From Grimontia kaedaensis (GTDB taxonomy: Bacteria; Pseudomonadota; Gammaproteobacteria; Enterobacterales; Vibrionaceae), in contig NZ_CP082275.1 in assembly GCF_023746615.1 (NCBI RefSeq), forward strand, positions 3,596,001-3,660,000: DNA of 64,000 bases, given 5' to 3'. The position numbers were made by a program, and so were the translations under genes. Each line of letters opens with the position of its first letter. Position 1 is the first letter of the stretch. The notes below the pieces were generated by a model. That model was not told the DNA's origin, did not search any database, and saw only the letters and a program-made list of their open reading frames with translations. Below, one piece after another: positions 1 through 8,901 of the stretch.

Positions 1-934
<934 letters not shown>

Positions 935-1106
935 AAGTTTTTGGCTCGATGAAATACTGTTGTGTTCTAACCCCTCTCTACAAAGTAAAGAAAGAGCAGA
1001 ACGAATTGACTGTGCCGATAACTCCGTAGAGTTTTCGTTTGGTCACTCAGTAAACATCGATAAATCTTTTGTCTATCAACCACGAGTGCCCACACAGATT
1101 GCATAG

Positions 1107-1125
1107 GTCAAATTGTTAAAGAACG
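1107..1125 (-). promoter_or_regulatory. rRNA leader boxA antitermination element
   Basis: In transcript sense the leader carries GTTCTTTAACAATTT, close to the E. coli boxA (TGCTCTTTAACA). It lies about 180 nt upstream of the mature 16S 5' end and downstream of the three rRNA promoters, the expected place for Nus-factor antitermination. Confidence 0.75.
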
Positions 1126-1166
1126 TTGACTTGAAGAAGCGTCGCTTCTCACCGTCAGGGCTGCGA

Positions 1167-1194
1167 ATTTTACGCTGCCGGGCGATGAAGTCAA
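1167..1194 (-). promoter_or_regulatory. rRNA promoter P3 (proximal)
   Basis: TTGACT (1189-1194) and TAAAAT (1167-1172) on the minus strand are separated by 16 bases. It is the closest of three tandem promoters to the 16S gene. The 16-bp spacing is typical of growth-rate-regulated rRNA promoters. Confidence 0.75.
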
Positions 1195-1291
1195 GAAGAA
1201 ATTTTGAGATTTTTCAGCGTTGCTTTCGCAACCTTCAAAACACCTTATTGACTTGCCTCTTGGGGTGAATTTCCCTTCGAAGCGGGCGGCC

Positions 1292-1319
1292 ATTTTACTG
1301 ATTCGAAACAGCGCGTCAA
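1292..1319 (-). promoter_or_regulatory. rRNA promoter P2 (middle)
   Basis: TTGACG (1314-1319) and TAAAAT (1292-1297) lie 16 bases apart on the minus strand, followed by a GC-rich discriminator (GGCCGCCC), a feature of promoters controlled by ppGpp. Confidence 0.75.
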
Positions 1320-1413
1320 GCGTTTATTTCAACTCAATTTTTGAGGCCTTCGCCGTACCGATTTGAGTGGGCGTTTCCGCAGTGGAAGCCGCTCTCCGTG
1401 TCGGTGAAGCGGC

Positions 1414-1441
1414 ATTATAGAGACTAGGATCACATTGGCAA
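1414..1441 (-). promoter_or_regulatory. rRNA promoter P1 (distal)
   Basis: TTGCCA (1436-1441) and a consensus TATAAT (1414-1419) lie 16 bases apart on the minus strand, followed by GCCGC. An A/T tract at about 1447-1465 upstream could serve as an UP element. No gene lies between 935 and 1654; the stretch holds this promoter array, the rRNA leader and the upstream region of the RRM gene. Confidence 0.75.
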
Positions 1442-1654
1442 GGGAATTTATTGGTTTTTTTTCCGATCGAACACAATTCAACCTAAACTTTGAAAAACAC
1501 AACAAATTGCAACATTAGATAGCCGTCACATTCACTTACTAGCAATAAGAACTCAATATCCGTAATATCAACCCGACAATTGTATTTATTTTAGTCAGCA
1601 TTGATTTCGATTCTTCATGCTATTTCTTCTAACCGACGTTTACTTTAGACGATT

Positions 1655-2104
1655 ATGAAAACATCTATCAGCTTGCTTATTACTGCAGCCATCGCATTGC
1701 TTGGTGCATTGCTTTTAAACAACTCTACTTTAATTGCCAGTACTGGTTATGCATTCGCTCTTGGTGCTATTACAACAGGTATTGCCATTTCTCTTTTTTC
1801 CACTAAATCTTCAGGCGATATTTCAGACTCTACTCCTTCCACCAGCAAAACCATCTATGTAGGTAACCTTCCTTACCGCGCTAACGAAAACGACGTAAAG
1901 GAATTGTTCTCTAAACATGGTGAAGTATTTGCCGTGCGTTTGATGAAAGATAAACGTACAGGGAAGCGACGTGGTTTTGGATTTGTCGTGATTGCAGCGG
2001 GAGATGCCCCTGAAGCAATAGAGGCATTAAACAACAGTGAATATGGAGAAAGGACGCTAAAAGTTAGAGAGGCGAATGATCCTAGAAAATCGGAGCGCGG
2101 TTAA
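1655..2104 (+). CDS. Membrane-anchored RRM-domain RNA-binding protein
   Basis: The 149-residue protein has two hydrophobic segments (about residues 5-24 and 28-48), a short Ser/Thr-rich linker, and one RNA-recognition motif (about 66-142). RNP2 (IYVGNL) and RNP1 (RRGFGFVVI) are both intact, with the aromatic residues needed for RNA stacking. Free small RRM proteins are known in bacteria; the two-helix N-terminal anchor suggests that this one sits at the inner membrane. It runs convergently with murI and the two reading frames overlap by 23 bases at their 3' ends. RNA targets are unknown. Its place beside an rRNA operon may be chance. Confidence 0.85.
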   Translation: MKTSISLLITAAIALLGALLLNNSTLIASTGYAFALGAITTGIAISLFSTKSSGDISDSTPSTSKTIYVGNLPYRANENDVKELFSKHGEVFAVRLMKDKRTGKRRGFGFVVIAAGDAPEAIEALNNSEYGERTLKVREANDPRKSERG

Positions 2105-2870
2105 TAGTTGCAAACCCCAACTTTTCCAGCTCTTGATTTAGCGCTTCCTCTTCTTTAACTGGAGCGCTGCTAAAAACAAAATGTTTAGCTTTACTGAGGG
2201 AGGTCTTTTGATCTCCCTCTTTTAATAATGTCACTACACGATTTGCTATTGCGCTTCCTGAATCAATTACCAGACACTGCTCGCCCAGAATGTCTTCAAT
2301 TTCTTCTTTGAGTAATGGAAAGTGCGTACAACCCAATACAATGCAGTCTGTTTTATTAATAAACGGTGTCAGCACTTGTTTTAATAATTGTTTATCGATT
2401 GGCGTACCACGTAATTTTCCCTCTCCCATTTGTACTAGCTCTGTTGAGCCAACCATTTCTACCTGGCAATCGGGCGCAAATTCTTTAACCAGTTGGTGTG
2501 TATAGGATCGCCTTACTGTTGCCGGCGTCGCTAAAAGGCCAATACATTTGGATTTGCTTAGCGTAGCGGCTGGTTTAATAGCGGGGACAACACCAACAAC
2601 CGGAATACTCAGTAATGAGCGGAGATGCGGAAGCACCAGAGTACTGGCCGTGTTGCAGGCGATAATCACGAGTGCAATATCATGCTCATTACAAATGGCT
2701 GACACCATGCCACACACACGTTGGACAAGAACATCGTCCGCCAGCTCTCCATAAGGAAAGGCTTCGTTATCGAAGGCATAGACAACATGCTGTTCCGGCA
2801 ATACCTGAGCCACTTCCTTATAAACAGAAAGCCCACCCACACCAGAATCAAAAATCAGCACACTCTTCAC
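2082..2870 (-). CDS. murI: Glutamate racemase
   Basis: The cytoplasmic enzyme makes D-glutamate from L-glutamate for peptidoglycan synthesis. The 262-residue protein begins with the family motif FDSGVGGLSV and has both catalytic cysteines in their motifs, IACNTAST and LGCTHFPLL. Length is slightly shorter than the E. coli enzyme (about 285), mainly at the N terminus. It is the last gene of a minus-strand run after btuB and the DUF71 gene (65 bases downstream of the latter) and lies upstream of the 16S gene in the same orientation, as in E. coli. Its 3' end overlaps the RRM gene tail to tail. Confidence 0.97.
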   Translation of the reverse strand: MKSVLIFDSGVGGLSVYKEVAQVLPEQHVVYAFDNEAFPYGELADDVLVQRVCGMVSAICNEHDIALVIIACNTASTLVLPHLRSLLSIPVVGVVPAIKPAATLSKSKCIGLLATPATVRRSYTHQLVKEFAPDCQVEMVGSTELVQMGEGKLRGTPIDKQLLKQVLTPFINKTDCIVLGCTHFPLLKEEIEDILGEQCLVIDSGSAIANRVVTLLKEGDQKTSLSKAKHFVFSSAPVKEEEALNQELEKLGFATINRAPIF

Positions 2871-2935
2871 GCTATAACCCTTCGTTATCTACTTGCGACG
2901 CAATCATACTTTGCACGCCATCGAATTTGAATCTT

Positions 2936-3598
2936 TCAACTAACGAGATGATAGCTGAGGTGATGGAATCTCCCCTCTCGCTGAAAGCCTGTGATCTCGA
3001 TATCGAGTGGGTATTGAAAGCAAGGTGCATCCGTGACAATAGTGTGGAACTCTCCATCTTCACCGCAAGGATCACAACCCAAAGGTAAGTTAGCAATCAA
3101 TGCTGAGTTGTAATCTCTTCCGAGGTACTTTCCGTCCAACTGAGATGTATCAACAGTCGACAGTGTCGTCTTGATTCCGGATGAAATGATTTCGTTTGCA
3201 AGCATGATGCTTTCCTCTCCCAACAAAGGAAAAATGCATTGCCAGCTTTGAGGTTCAATATAGCTTCTGCGGTATTCTTCTATGCCATTGCAGAACATAT
3301 CGCCAAACGCCACTGCATCGACATTTAGCCCACTACTGCGTATACCTTCGACGACCATCTTCTGATAAACATCATTAGGAGGAAAGACTTCATTGAGTTC
3401 AATAAGCACCAGGGGTAGTCCAATGCTTTCTGCCTGAGCTTTAACAACATCGATTGGCGTTGCTTGGAAAGGAACTGTGCCTGCTACGTAAGTGGTATAA
3501 AGCCCGACGACTTGATATCTATCGTCTTCCAGCAGTCGGCACAATGTCAGGGTTGAATCCTTACCGGATGACCAACTGACAATGATGCGTTTTTTCAT
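2936..3598 (-). CDS. DUF71 / diphthine-ammonia-ligase-like ATP pyrophosphatase
   Basis: The 220-residue protein has the N-type ATP-pyrophosphatase PP-loop near its start (SWSSGKDSTLTL, residues 8-19) and the C-terminal signature CGEDGEFHT, diagnostic of the DUF71/COG2102 family. The eukaryotic and archaeal members amidate diphthine on EF-2. Bacteria lack diphthamide, so that substrate cannot apply here. The gene sits 48 bases downstream of btuB, behind a terminator-like hairpin. This suggests, but does not prove, a link with cobalamin salvage or nucleotide-derived ligands. Fold and ATP chemistry are secure; the substrate is unknown. Confidence 0.85.
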   Translation of the reverse strand: MKKRIIVSWSSGKDSTLTLCRLLEDDRYQVVGLYTTYVAGTVPFQATPIDVVKAQAESIGLPLVLIELNEVFPPNDVYQKMVVEGIRSSGLNVDAVAFGDMFCNGIEEYRRSYIEPQSWQCIFPLLGEESIMLANEIISSGIKTTLSTVDTSQLDGKYLGRDYNSALIANLPLGCDPCGEDGEFHTIVTDAPCFQYPLDIEITGFQREGRFHHLSYHLVS

Positions 3599-3613
3599 AA
3601 CTGTGCCTGAGAG

Positions 3614-3636
3614 TAAAAAGCCGCCCGTAGGCGGCT
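3614..3636 (-). terminator. Rho-independent terminator after btuB
   Basis: In transcript sense, an AGCCGCC / GGCGGCT stem with a TACG-type loop is followed by TTTTTA. It lies between btuB and the DUF71 gene, so the downstream genes would depend on read-through or their own promoter. Confidence 0.75.
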
Positions 3637-3646
3637 ATAGTAAAGC

Positions 3647-5458
3647 TTAGAAGCGGTAGTCCATGCTGACATAAAACGTGCGTTCTGGTGCAGGGTAACC
3701 AATCACCATCTCATATTCTTTATCGAGCAGGTTGTCTACACGAGCATTCAAAGTAACGCTCTCTGTAGCGAAGTAGTTAACGGATGCATCAAGTAAGCTG
3801 TAAGAGCCAAGCTTAGTTCCTGAATTTTCACGCTTACCAATGTATTGGTAACCCAGTGACAAATCGAATTCATCAAAGTAAGCAATAGCATTGTACTTAT
3901 ATGATTTCTTAGCACGATAAGGAAGCAGATTGCCTTCTTCGTCTTTAGGGTCTTTAAAGTCAGCACTTAGCTGATGAGACAAGAATCCGGTATCAAATTC
4001 AGCGGTCAATTCAACACCTTTCAGTGTGCTCTCACCATCCAAGTTATGATAAGTAAATGTGCTAAAATCGTATTCGATCAGGTCATCAATCTTAGTGTTA
4101 TAACCTGTCACAGACCAGTAGATGCCTTGCACTGCACCATTCAAAGATAACTCAGCTGATTTCGCAGATTCAGGCTTTAATTTCGCGTTACCTATTGAGC
4201 TATATAATTGATACAAATTAGGCGCTTTAAACGCTGTGCCATATGACATCTTAAGAACCAACTCTTCCGTCAGTCGGAAACCGGCTCCAAAGTTGTAAGT
4301 CGTTTCTGAACCAAACTGCTCGTTGTCGTCTAAGCGGGCGCCCAGCTCGCCAAATACATTTTCAAAGTCAACAAGTGCAATACCATAGAACGCTAAGTTG
4401 TCGCGATCGTAGTCAGAATTTGAAGCGTTGACTATGAATGTTTCTTTTCGATAGTCCGCACCGCCTCCAATTGTAACAACTTCACTGAGTTCGTATTGAT
4501 TGTTCCACTGAAGATTAAGCTGCTCCAAATCCTCAGGTTGCGTAGACCCCTTGCCATCCTTTTTCTCATAGTCATAGTCAGATTGATCTTGCCAGCTAAC
4601 CTGAATCTGACTAGACAACAATTCGGATTCATAGTTGACACCACCAGCGAAGGAGTAATTTTCAACTGTTGACTCTTTATACGAATAAGTTGTATTCCAA
4701 GAACCATCGTACTGGTAAACATTTTCAAAAGCGCGAGCGTTGGCAAAGACTGTCCAGTCTTGGTTTAGTTTTGAAACATATCCAATAAGGCCATTTTTAG
4801 TTTCAAACCCATGCTTGTCATCATCATTCAACCCTTGGATAGGATGAACGTTATAGCCGTCGTCACTTTCGTATCCTAAAGCCACATTCAGTTGGCCATT
4901 CTCACCTACTTTGAATCCACTCGAGCCTGAGGCTTCAACATAATCTCTGCTTCCAACCCCTGCAGTTAAACGAGTAGCTCGATCAGTGTCGTTGTTTGCA
5001 CGTGTGATGATATTGATAACGCCGCCAATAGCCTCAGAGCCGTAAACAGAAGCTCTTGCACCACGCACGTATTCTATGCGCTCAACAAAAGTCAGCGGCA
5101 ATTGGCTAAAGTCGACAGTACCCTTAACAGCTCTTGTAAAACGAATGCCATCAATCAACACAAGTACTTGGTCAGAGTTAGCGCCACGAACCATAAGAGT
5201 GGCTAGTTGGCCTCGGCCACCATACTGAGAAACTTGAATCCCAGTCATTCGGCGGAAAACATCTGTAAGCGTTTTCGCCTGCATGCGATCGATATCTTGA
5301 CGAGTAACAATCTCTACTTGGGCAGTCAGCGATTGCGTACTTTGTTCAAATCGGGAAGCAGTAACGACCATAGTGTCGTCAACAGAGGAAGTAGTAGATT
5401 CGGCGTGCGCAAACGCAGCCCATGGCAGCATACCTGCTGCAAGTAGCTTTTTAGACAT
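3647..5458 (-). CDS. btuB: TonB-dependent outer-membrane vitamin B12 receptor
   Basis: The 603-residue protein has a signal peptide (about residues 1-19, cleavage after AHA), a TonB box (DDTMVVTAS), a plug domain (about 40-150, with LIDGIR and GSEAIGGVINI), and a 22-strand beta-barrel ending in the aromatic residue (MDYRF) needed for Bam-dependent assembly. It imports cobalamin across the outer membrane using TonB energy. The cobalamin riboswitch directly upstream makes BtuB the right name among many similar receptors. Length matches E. coli BtuB (614). It is followed by a terminator. Confidence 0.96.
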   Translation of the reverse strand: MSKKLLAAGMLPWAAFAHAESTTSSVDDTMVVTASRFEQSTQSLTAQVEIVTRQDIDRMQAKTLTDVFRRMTGIQVSQYGGRGQLATLMVRGANSDQVLVLIDGIRFTRAVKGTVDFSQLPLTFVERIEYVRGARASVYGSEAIGGVINIITRANNDTDRATRLTAGVGSRDYVEASGSSGFKVGENGQLNVALGYESDDGYNVHPIQGLNDDDKHGFETKNGLIGYVSKLNQDWTVFANARAFENVYQYDGSWNTTYSYKESTVENYSFAGGVNYESELLSSQIQVSWQDQSDYDYEKKDGKGSTQPEDLEQLNLQWNNQYELSEVVTIGGGADYRKETFIVNASNSDYDRDNLAFYGIALVDFENVFGELGARLDDNEQFGSETTYNFGAGFRLTEELVLKMSYGTAFKAPNLYQLYSSIGNAKLKPESAKSAELSLNGAVQGIYWSVTGYNTKIDDLIEYDFSTFTYHNLDGESTLKGVELTAEFDTGFLSHQLSADFKDPKDEEGNLLPYRAKKSYKYNAIAYFDEFDLSLGYQYIGKRENSGTKLGSYSLLDASVNYFATESVTLNARVDNLLDKEYEMVIGYPAPERTFYVSMDYRF

Positions 5459-5491
5459 ATCAGATCCAAATATCGCGTGTATCCAATGATG

Positions 5492-5505
5492 TCAGGAGAT
5501 CCTGA
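5492..5505 (-). promoter_or_regulatory. 14-bp palindrome between riboswitch and btuB start
   Basis: TCAGGAGATCCTGA is a perfect palindrome in the btuB leader, between the riboswitch aptamer and the start codon. It can fold as a small hairpin that sequesters a GGAG-like stretch and may belong to the riboswitch expression platform. No terminator U-tract follows, so translational control is more likely. Confidence 0.4.
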
Positions 5506-5512
5506 AACCATA

Positions 5513-5668
5513 TTGTGACCCAGCTGATATTCGGACTTAGAGACGGCCTACAGTGACGACTTCCCACATTTAAATGCAGTGTCTGGCCTTCGCCATGTCA
5601 CTTTCGTTTCTCTTTACCGCTGCGCGCCAGTTCCGGATTCTCACCGGATTCCCAGCTGGAGTGAAAGC
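5513..5668 (-). promoter_or_regulatory. Cobalamin riboswitch
   Basis: Read on the minus strand the leader contains the hallmark elements in order: GGGAATCCGGTGAGAATCC, GGAACTGGCGCGCAGCGG, GACACTG, TGTGGGAAG and AAGTCCGAA. These form the adenosylcobalamin aptamer core including the B12 box. It lies between the promoter and btuB, so cobalamin should shut off btuB expression. Confidence 0.95.
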
Positions 5669-5674
5669 GCGCAG

Positions 5675-5680
5675 ATTATA
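5675..5680 (-). promoter_or_regulatory. btuB promoter -10 element
   Basis: A consensus TATAAT on the minus strand lies just upstream of the riboswitch, putting the transcript start near 5668. No good -35 hexamer is visible at the proper distance. Confidence 0.55.
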
Positions 5681-5767
5681 GAGAAATCAGCGCGCTATTG
5701 ATACATAGATATTGAGAACTTAATTTCATTCGTCTGGGAAATGGGTGAATTGTGCTTGACAGCACAT

Positions 5768-6295
5768 TCAGTAACTGAGGCTGACAAACTCCACTTCTTC
5801 CACATCTAACTTCATCTTGATGTACACCGTCAGTACAAAGAAGAAGTTAGCAAGCAGGTTAGCAAAGCGTGGAAGCTCTGGCTCAAAGGTTACGCCTGAT
5901 TCATCTAAGCGGTGAAGTAAGCGCACGGTTTTCTTTGAGCCCGTGCGGCACTGATGCAGCGCCATTACACCAACCGGACCTCTTGGCAGCACAAAGCGGT
6001 TAATACGGCCACGGCTCAGTTCGTTGTAGTAATCATATCTGGCATGCAGCCATTCCAAGTCTTCATCAAAGATGGCTGTCTTCCCACGCACTGAACCATT
6101 GAGGTGATAAATTTTTGGATGCAGAGTTTCCAGATCTTCCCGCACATCATCAAAGCCTTCCGGCAAAGTTGCCAGTGCCATTCCCACCAGACTGCAAAGC
6201 TCGTCAGTGTGGATTTCATAGTCGCAGGTCAATGCCGATTCATAGATAAACGGATAACAAATCTCTTTGCGGTTCTTTGGTTTTCGAAAGCTCAT
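5768..6295 (-). CDS. Divergent PduO/CobO-like cobalamin adenosyltransferase-family protein
   Basis: The 175-residue protein aligns by eye with the PduO-type ATP:cob(I)alamin adenosyltransferase fold: TDELCSLVGMAL matches the DELNS-IG motif and FVLPRGPVGVMALHQCRT matches the FILPGG--A-LH-AR motif. However, the N-terminal ATP-binding TGDGGTT segment is missing, the catalytic RTV-RRAER becomes RTGSKKTVR, and the NRLSD motif becomes PRFAN. It is therefore a diverged relative, probably with lost or altered catalysis. It sits upstream of the btuB riboswitch in the same orientation and opposite trmA, so a role in cobalamin binding is plausible. Confidence 0.75.
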   Translation of the reverse strand: MSFRKPKNRKEICYPFIYESALTCDYEIHTDELCSLVGMALATLPEGFDDVREDLETLHPKIYHLNGSVRGKTAIFDEDLEWLHARYDYYNELSRGRINRFVLPRGPVGVMALHQCRTGSKKTVRLLHRLDESGVTFEPELPRFANLLANFFFVLTVYIKMKLDVEEVEFVSLSY

Positions 6296-6444
6296 GACAA
6301 GGCTCGGTATGATTAAAGTGTGCCAATATTATCCCAAGACTCTGGTTTACGCTTCTACTGGCGAAAAAGTCAGCGAAAAGGCTGGACAATATGGTTCCGC
6401 TACTTACAATTTGCGCTCATTTTTAGTTATGCAGGTTAGGTAAT

Positions 6445-7551
6445 ATGAGCAATACCCTGATTGACACCACCCAATATCAGGCGCAGTTGGACGAGAAAAT
6501 CGCGCGTATGCAAGGCGCGTTTGCCGAGTTCAATGCCCCTGAGCTGGAAGTGTTTCCGTCTCCAGACAAACATTACCGCATGCGTGCGGAATTCCGTGTC
6601 TGGCATGAAGGGGATGACCTCTATTACATCATGTTCAATCAAGAGACCAAGCAGAAGTACCGTGTGGATCAGTTCCCGCAGGCAAGCCGTATAATCAACG
6701 ATCTGATGCCACTGCTGGTTGACGCTATCCGTCCGATTGAAAGTCTGCGTCGCAAACTGTTCCAGGTGGACTTCCTGTCCACCCTGAGCGGTGAAGTGTT
6801 GGTTTCGATGCTTTACCACCGTCAGCTTGACGAAGAGTGGGAAGCGAATGCGCGCATGTTGAAGCAACGTCTGAATGATGAGGGCTTCAACCTGAACCTG
6901 ATTGGCCGCGCGCGTAAGCAAAAGATCGTGATTGACCGCGATTACGTGGTAGAAAAGCTAAGCATTAATTACCGTACCCTAACTTACCAGCAAATTGAAA
7001 ACAGCTTCACCCAGCCAAATGGGAAAGTGGCAGAGAAGATGCTTGAGTGGGCAGTGGATTGCACACATGACAGCACTGGCGATCTGTTGGAGCTCTACTG
7101 CGGTAACGGTAATTTTTCGTTGGCACTGGCGGACAACTTCGATCGCGTGCTGGCAACAGAACTGGCTAAGCCTTCTGTTGAATCTGCGCAGTGGAACATT
7201 GCAGTGAACAAAATCGACAATGTCCAAATCATTCGTATGTCTGCGGAAGAATTCACGGAAGCGATGGAAGGTAAACGCGAGTTCCGCCGCTTGCAGCAAG
7301 CTGGCGTGGTTCTGAAAAGCTACAACTGCAACACTATCTTTGTCGATCCGCCGCGTTCCGGTATGGACGAAGGTACGTGCCGCATGGTGCAGGCATATGA
7401 CCGCATTCTGTATATCTCCTGTAATCCGGATACACTGAAAGAGAACCTGGATATTCTGTCAGAAACACACCGCATCACACGTTTTGCGCTGTTTGACCAG
7501 TTCCCTTACACCCACCACATGGAAGCGGGTGTTCTACTCGAGCGCAAATAA
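6445..7551 (+). CDS. trmA: tRNA (uracil-5-)-methyltransferase (m5U54)
   Basis: TrmA makes ribothymidine at position 54 in the T-loop of tRNAs using S-adenosylmethionine. The 368-residue protein (E. coli 366) has the SAM-binding motif LLELYCGNGNFSLAL (about residues 213-227), the FVDPPRSG motif and the nucleophile motif SCNPDTL. The N-terminal half is the family-specific domain without the TRAM extension of RumA. It is a single gene ended by a strong terminator shared with yijD. The neighbourhood (fabR, yijD, btuB, murI) matches E. coli. Confidence 0.97.
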   Translation: MSNTLIDTTQYQAQLDEKIARMQGAFAEFNAPELEVFPSPDKHYRMRAEFRVWHEGDDLYYIMFNQETKQKYRVDQFPQASRIINDLMPLLVDAIRPIESLRRKLFQVDFLSTLSGEVLVSMLYHRQLDEEWEANARMLKQRLNDEGFNLNLIGRARKQKIVIDRDYVVEKLSINYRTLTYQQIENSFTQPNGKVAEKMLEWAVDCTHDSTGDLLELYCGNGNFSLALADNFDRVLATELAKPSVESAQWNIAVNKIDNVQIIRMSAEEFTEAMEGKREFRRLQQAGVVLKSYNCNTIFVDPPRSGMDEGTCRMVQAYDRILYISCNPDTLKENLDILSETHRITRFALFDQFPYTHHMEAGVLLERK

Positions 7552-7562
7552 AACGCTGAGAA

Positions 7563-7592
7563 AAGAAAAGGCGCCTAAGGCGCCTTTTTTTG
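7563..7592. terminator. Bidirectional terminator between trmA and yijD
   Basis: An AAGGCGCC / GGCGCCTT stem with a TAA loop is flanked by A-rich sequence on the left and a T7 tract on the right, and can serve both convergent genes. Confidence 0.85.
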
Positions 7593-7607
7593 TTTTTGTT
7601 TCCAGTA

Positions 7608-7991
7608 CTACTCTTCGACTGGCGTTTCTTCTTTCTTGCTGCCAACACTCAGCCAGCCCATCTTGAACGCCACCCAGAATATCAACAACATGGTCACGAT
7701 GATGGAGAAGAAGTTACCACCCAGTTCTGGTACCTGCATGCGCACAAACGCCGAGTAACCAAACGCGCCCACCAGGAAACAGGCAAACGCGATGAGCGGT
7801 GTGCCGTCGGTCAGCGGTTGAGTGACATGCTGCTGATAGAAGCAGTACACAGCCAGAATGAAGGCGATGATGGGGAAAACGGAGAATGCAACGCTGTCGA
7901 TGAAAAGCGTTGCCAGTGATGCGCTACCACATAAACCTGCGATCACTGCGAGAAGGAGAAATTTACGCTCTGATTGGTGATTCTGTTCCAT
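7608..7991 (-). CDS. yijD: YijD family inner-membrane protein
   Basis: The 127-residue protein has four predicted membrane helices (about residues 12-30, 34-50, 62-78 and 88-110) and a charged C-terminal tail (KKEETPVEE). It follows fabR by five bases in one operon, exactly as in E. coli, where YijD is a small membrane protein of unknown function. The partnership with FabR suggests a link to membrane lipid composition, but this is inference. Confidence 0.88.
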   Translation of the reverse strand: MEQNHQSERKFLLLAVIAGLCGSASLATLFIDSVAFSVFPIIAFILAVYCFYQQHVTQPLTDGTPLIAFACFLVGAFGYSAFVRMQVPELGGNFFSIIVTMLLIFWVAFKMGWLSVGSKKEETPVEE

Positions 7992-7996
7992 ATTAC

Positions 7997-8641
7997 TTAC
8001 CTGCCTGAAGACAACTTATCCTTGAGAGCATTGCGTTCGCGTTCTTTGCGGTACCAATATGCGCCTTTCGCGATAATGCGCAGTTGGGTCACCAGACGTT
8101 CCGCGAGTTCAGCACGTGCGCGTTTGTCCAAATCCAATGCTTCTGCACCGGAGCTGAATACCAAAGTCACACATGCCTCTGCCTGATTATAGGCTTCATC
8201 TCGGGTCGATCCGCCTGTCGCCTGGAAATATTCCGTTAGCTCAGCGATAAAGTGTTGAATTTCACGTGCGACTGCTGCACGAAAAGCCGTAGAGGTACCG
8301 GAACGTTCACGCAATAGCAGCCTGAATACGTTGGGGCTGCTTTCGATAAATTCCATAAAGGTTTCGACTGACGTTCTGACAACGCTACCCTCGGTGGCGA
8401 TACGTTGGCGAGCCTGTCTCATCAATTGACGCAACAACAAGCCTCCCTCATCCACCATGGTCAGGCCAAGTTCGTCCATATCTTTGAAGTGGCGGTAAAA
8501 CGACGTCGGTGCAATACCGGCTTCACGTGCCACTTCGCGTAAGCTGAGACTGGAAAAGCTTCGGTCTGCGCTGAGTTGGCTAAAAGCCGCATCAATCAGC
8601 GTTCGCCGGGTTTTTTCTTTCTGTTGAGCTCTAATTCCCAT
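7997..8641 (-). CDS. fabR: TetR-family repressor of unsaturated fatty acid synthesis
   Basis: The 214-residue protein has an N-terminal TetR helix-turn-helix (residues about 10-55: FSSLSLREVAREAGIAPTSF) almost identical to E. coli FabR, followed by the ligand-binding domain with RLLLRERSGTSTAFRAAVAR. FabR represses fabA and fabB in response to the acyl-chain pool. It is divergent from sthA and leads the fabR-yijD operon, as in E. coli. The shared upstream region contains two inverted repeats (8681-8700 and 8793-8810), possible operators. Confidence 0.96.
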   Translation of the reverse strand: MGIRAQQKEKTRRTLIDAAFSQLSADRSFSSLSLREVAREAGIAPTSFYRHFKDMDELGLTMVDEGGLLLRQLMRQARQRIATEGSVVRTSVETFMEFIESSPNVFRLLLRERSGTSTAFRAAVAREIQHFIAELTEYFQATGGSTRDEAYNQAEACVTLVFSSGAEALDLDKRARAELAERLVTQLRIIAKGAYWYRKERERNALKDKLSSGR

Positions 8642-8680
8642 CGTCAGTGTTTTACCTCATGAAATCTAACCGCAGACTAT

Positions 8681-8700
8681 ACTCGGTTTTTATAGCGAGT
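8681..8700. promoter_or_regulatory. Inverted repeat upstream of fabR
   Basis: ACTCG and CGAGT arms are separated by ten A/T-rich bases. The repeat overlaps a TATAGT-like -10 of fabR on the minus strand, so a repressor bound here would block fabR transcription. The binding protein is not known. Confidence 0.35.
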
Positions 8701-8792
8701 TCAGTGCTTATACTCCACTTTCCGAAAAGCGATATCAGATCACCTGTGTTTCGTGCAATTAGCATCATAAACGGCCTGTTTTTACGTTAAGT

Positions 8793-8810
8793 AGCGTGAT
8801 CACCTACGCT
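8793..8810. promoter_or_regulatory. Candidate FabR operator in fabR-sthA intergenic region
   Basis: AGCGTGATCACCTACGCT has perfect AGCGT/ACGCT arms and the same 18-bp length and outer AGCG-CGCT bases as the FabR sites I recall in front of E. coli fabA and fabB. The centre differs from those sites. It lies about 90 bases upstream of the sthA start. Confidence 0.35.
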
Positions 8811-8901
8811 GAATAGAGGTGAGTTGATTCTCGCCACGCCCTGTGAGCGCTACACTTAGCCCGCAATCCTTAACATAATGAAAACAAAAGGCCATACGGA
8901 C

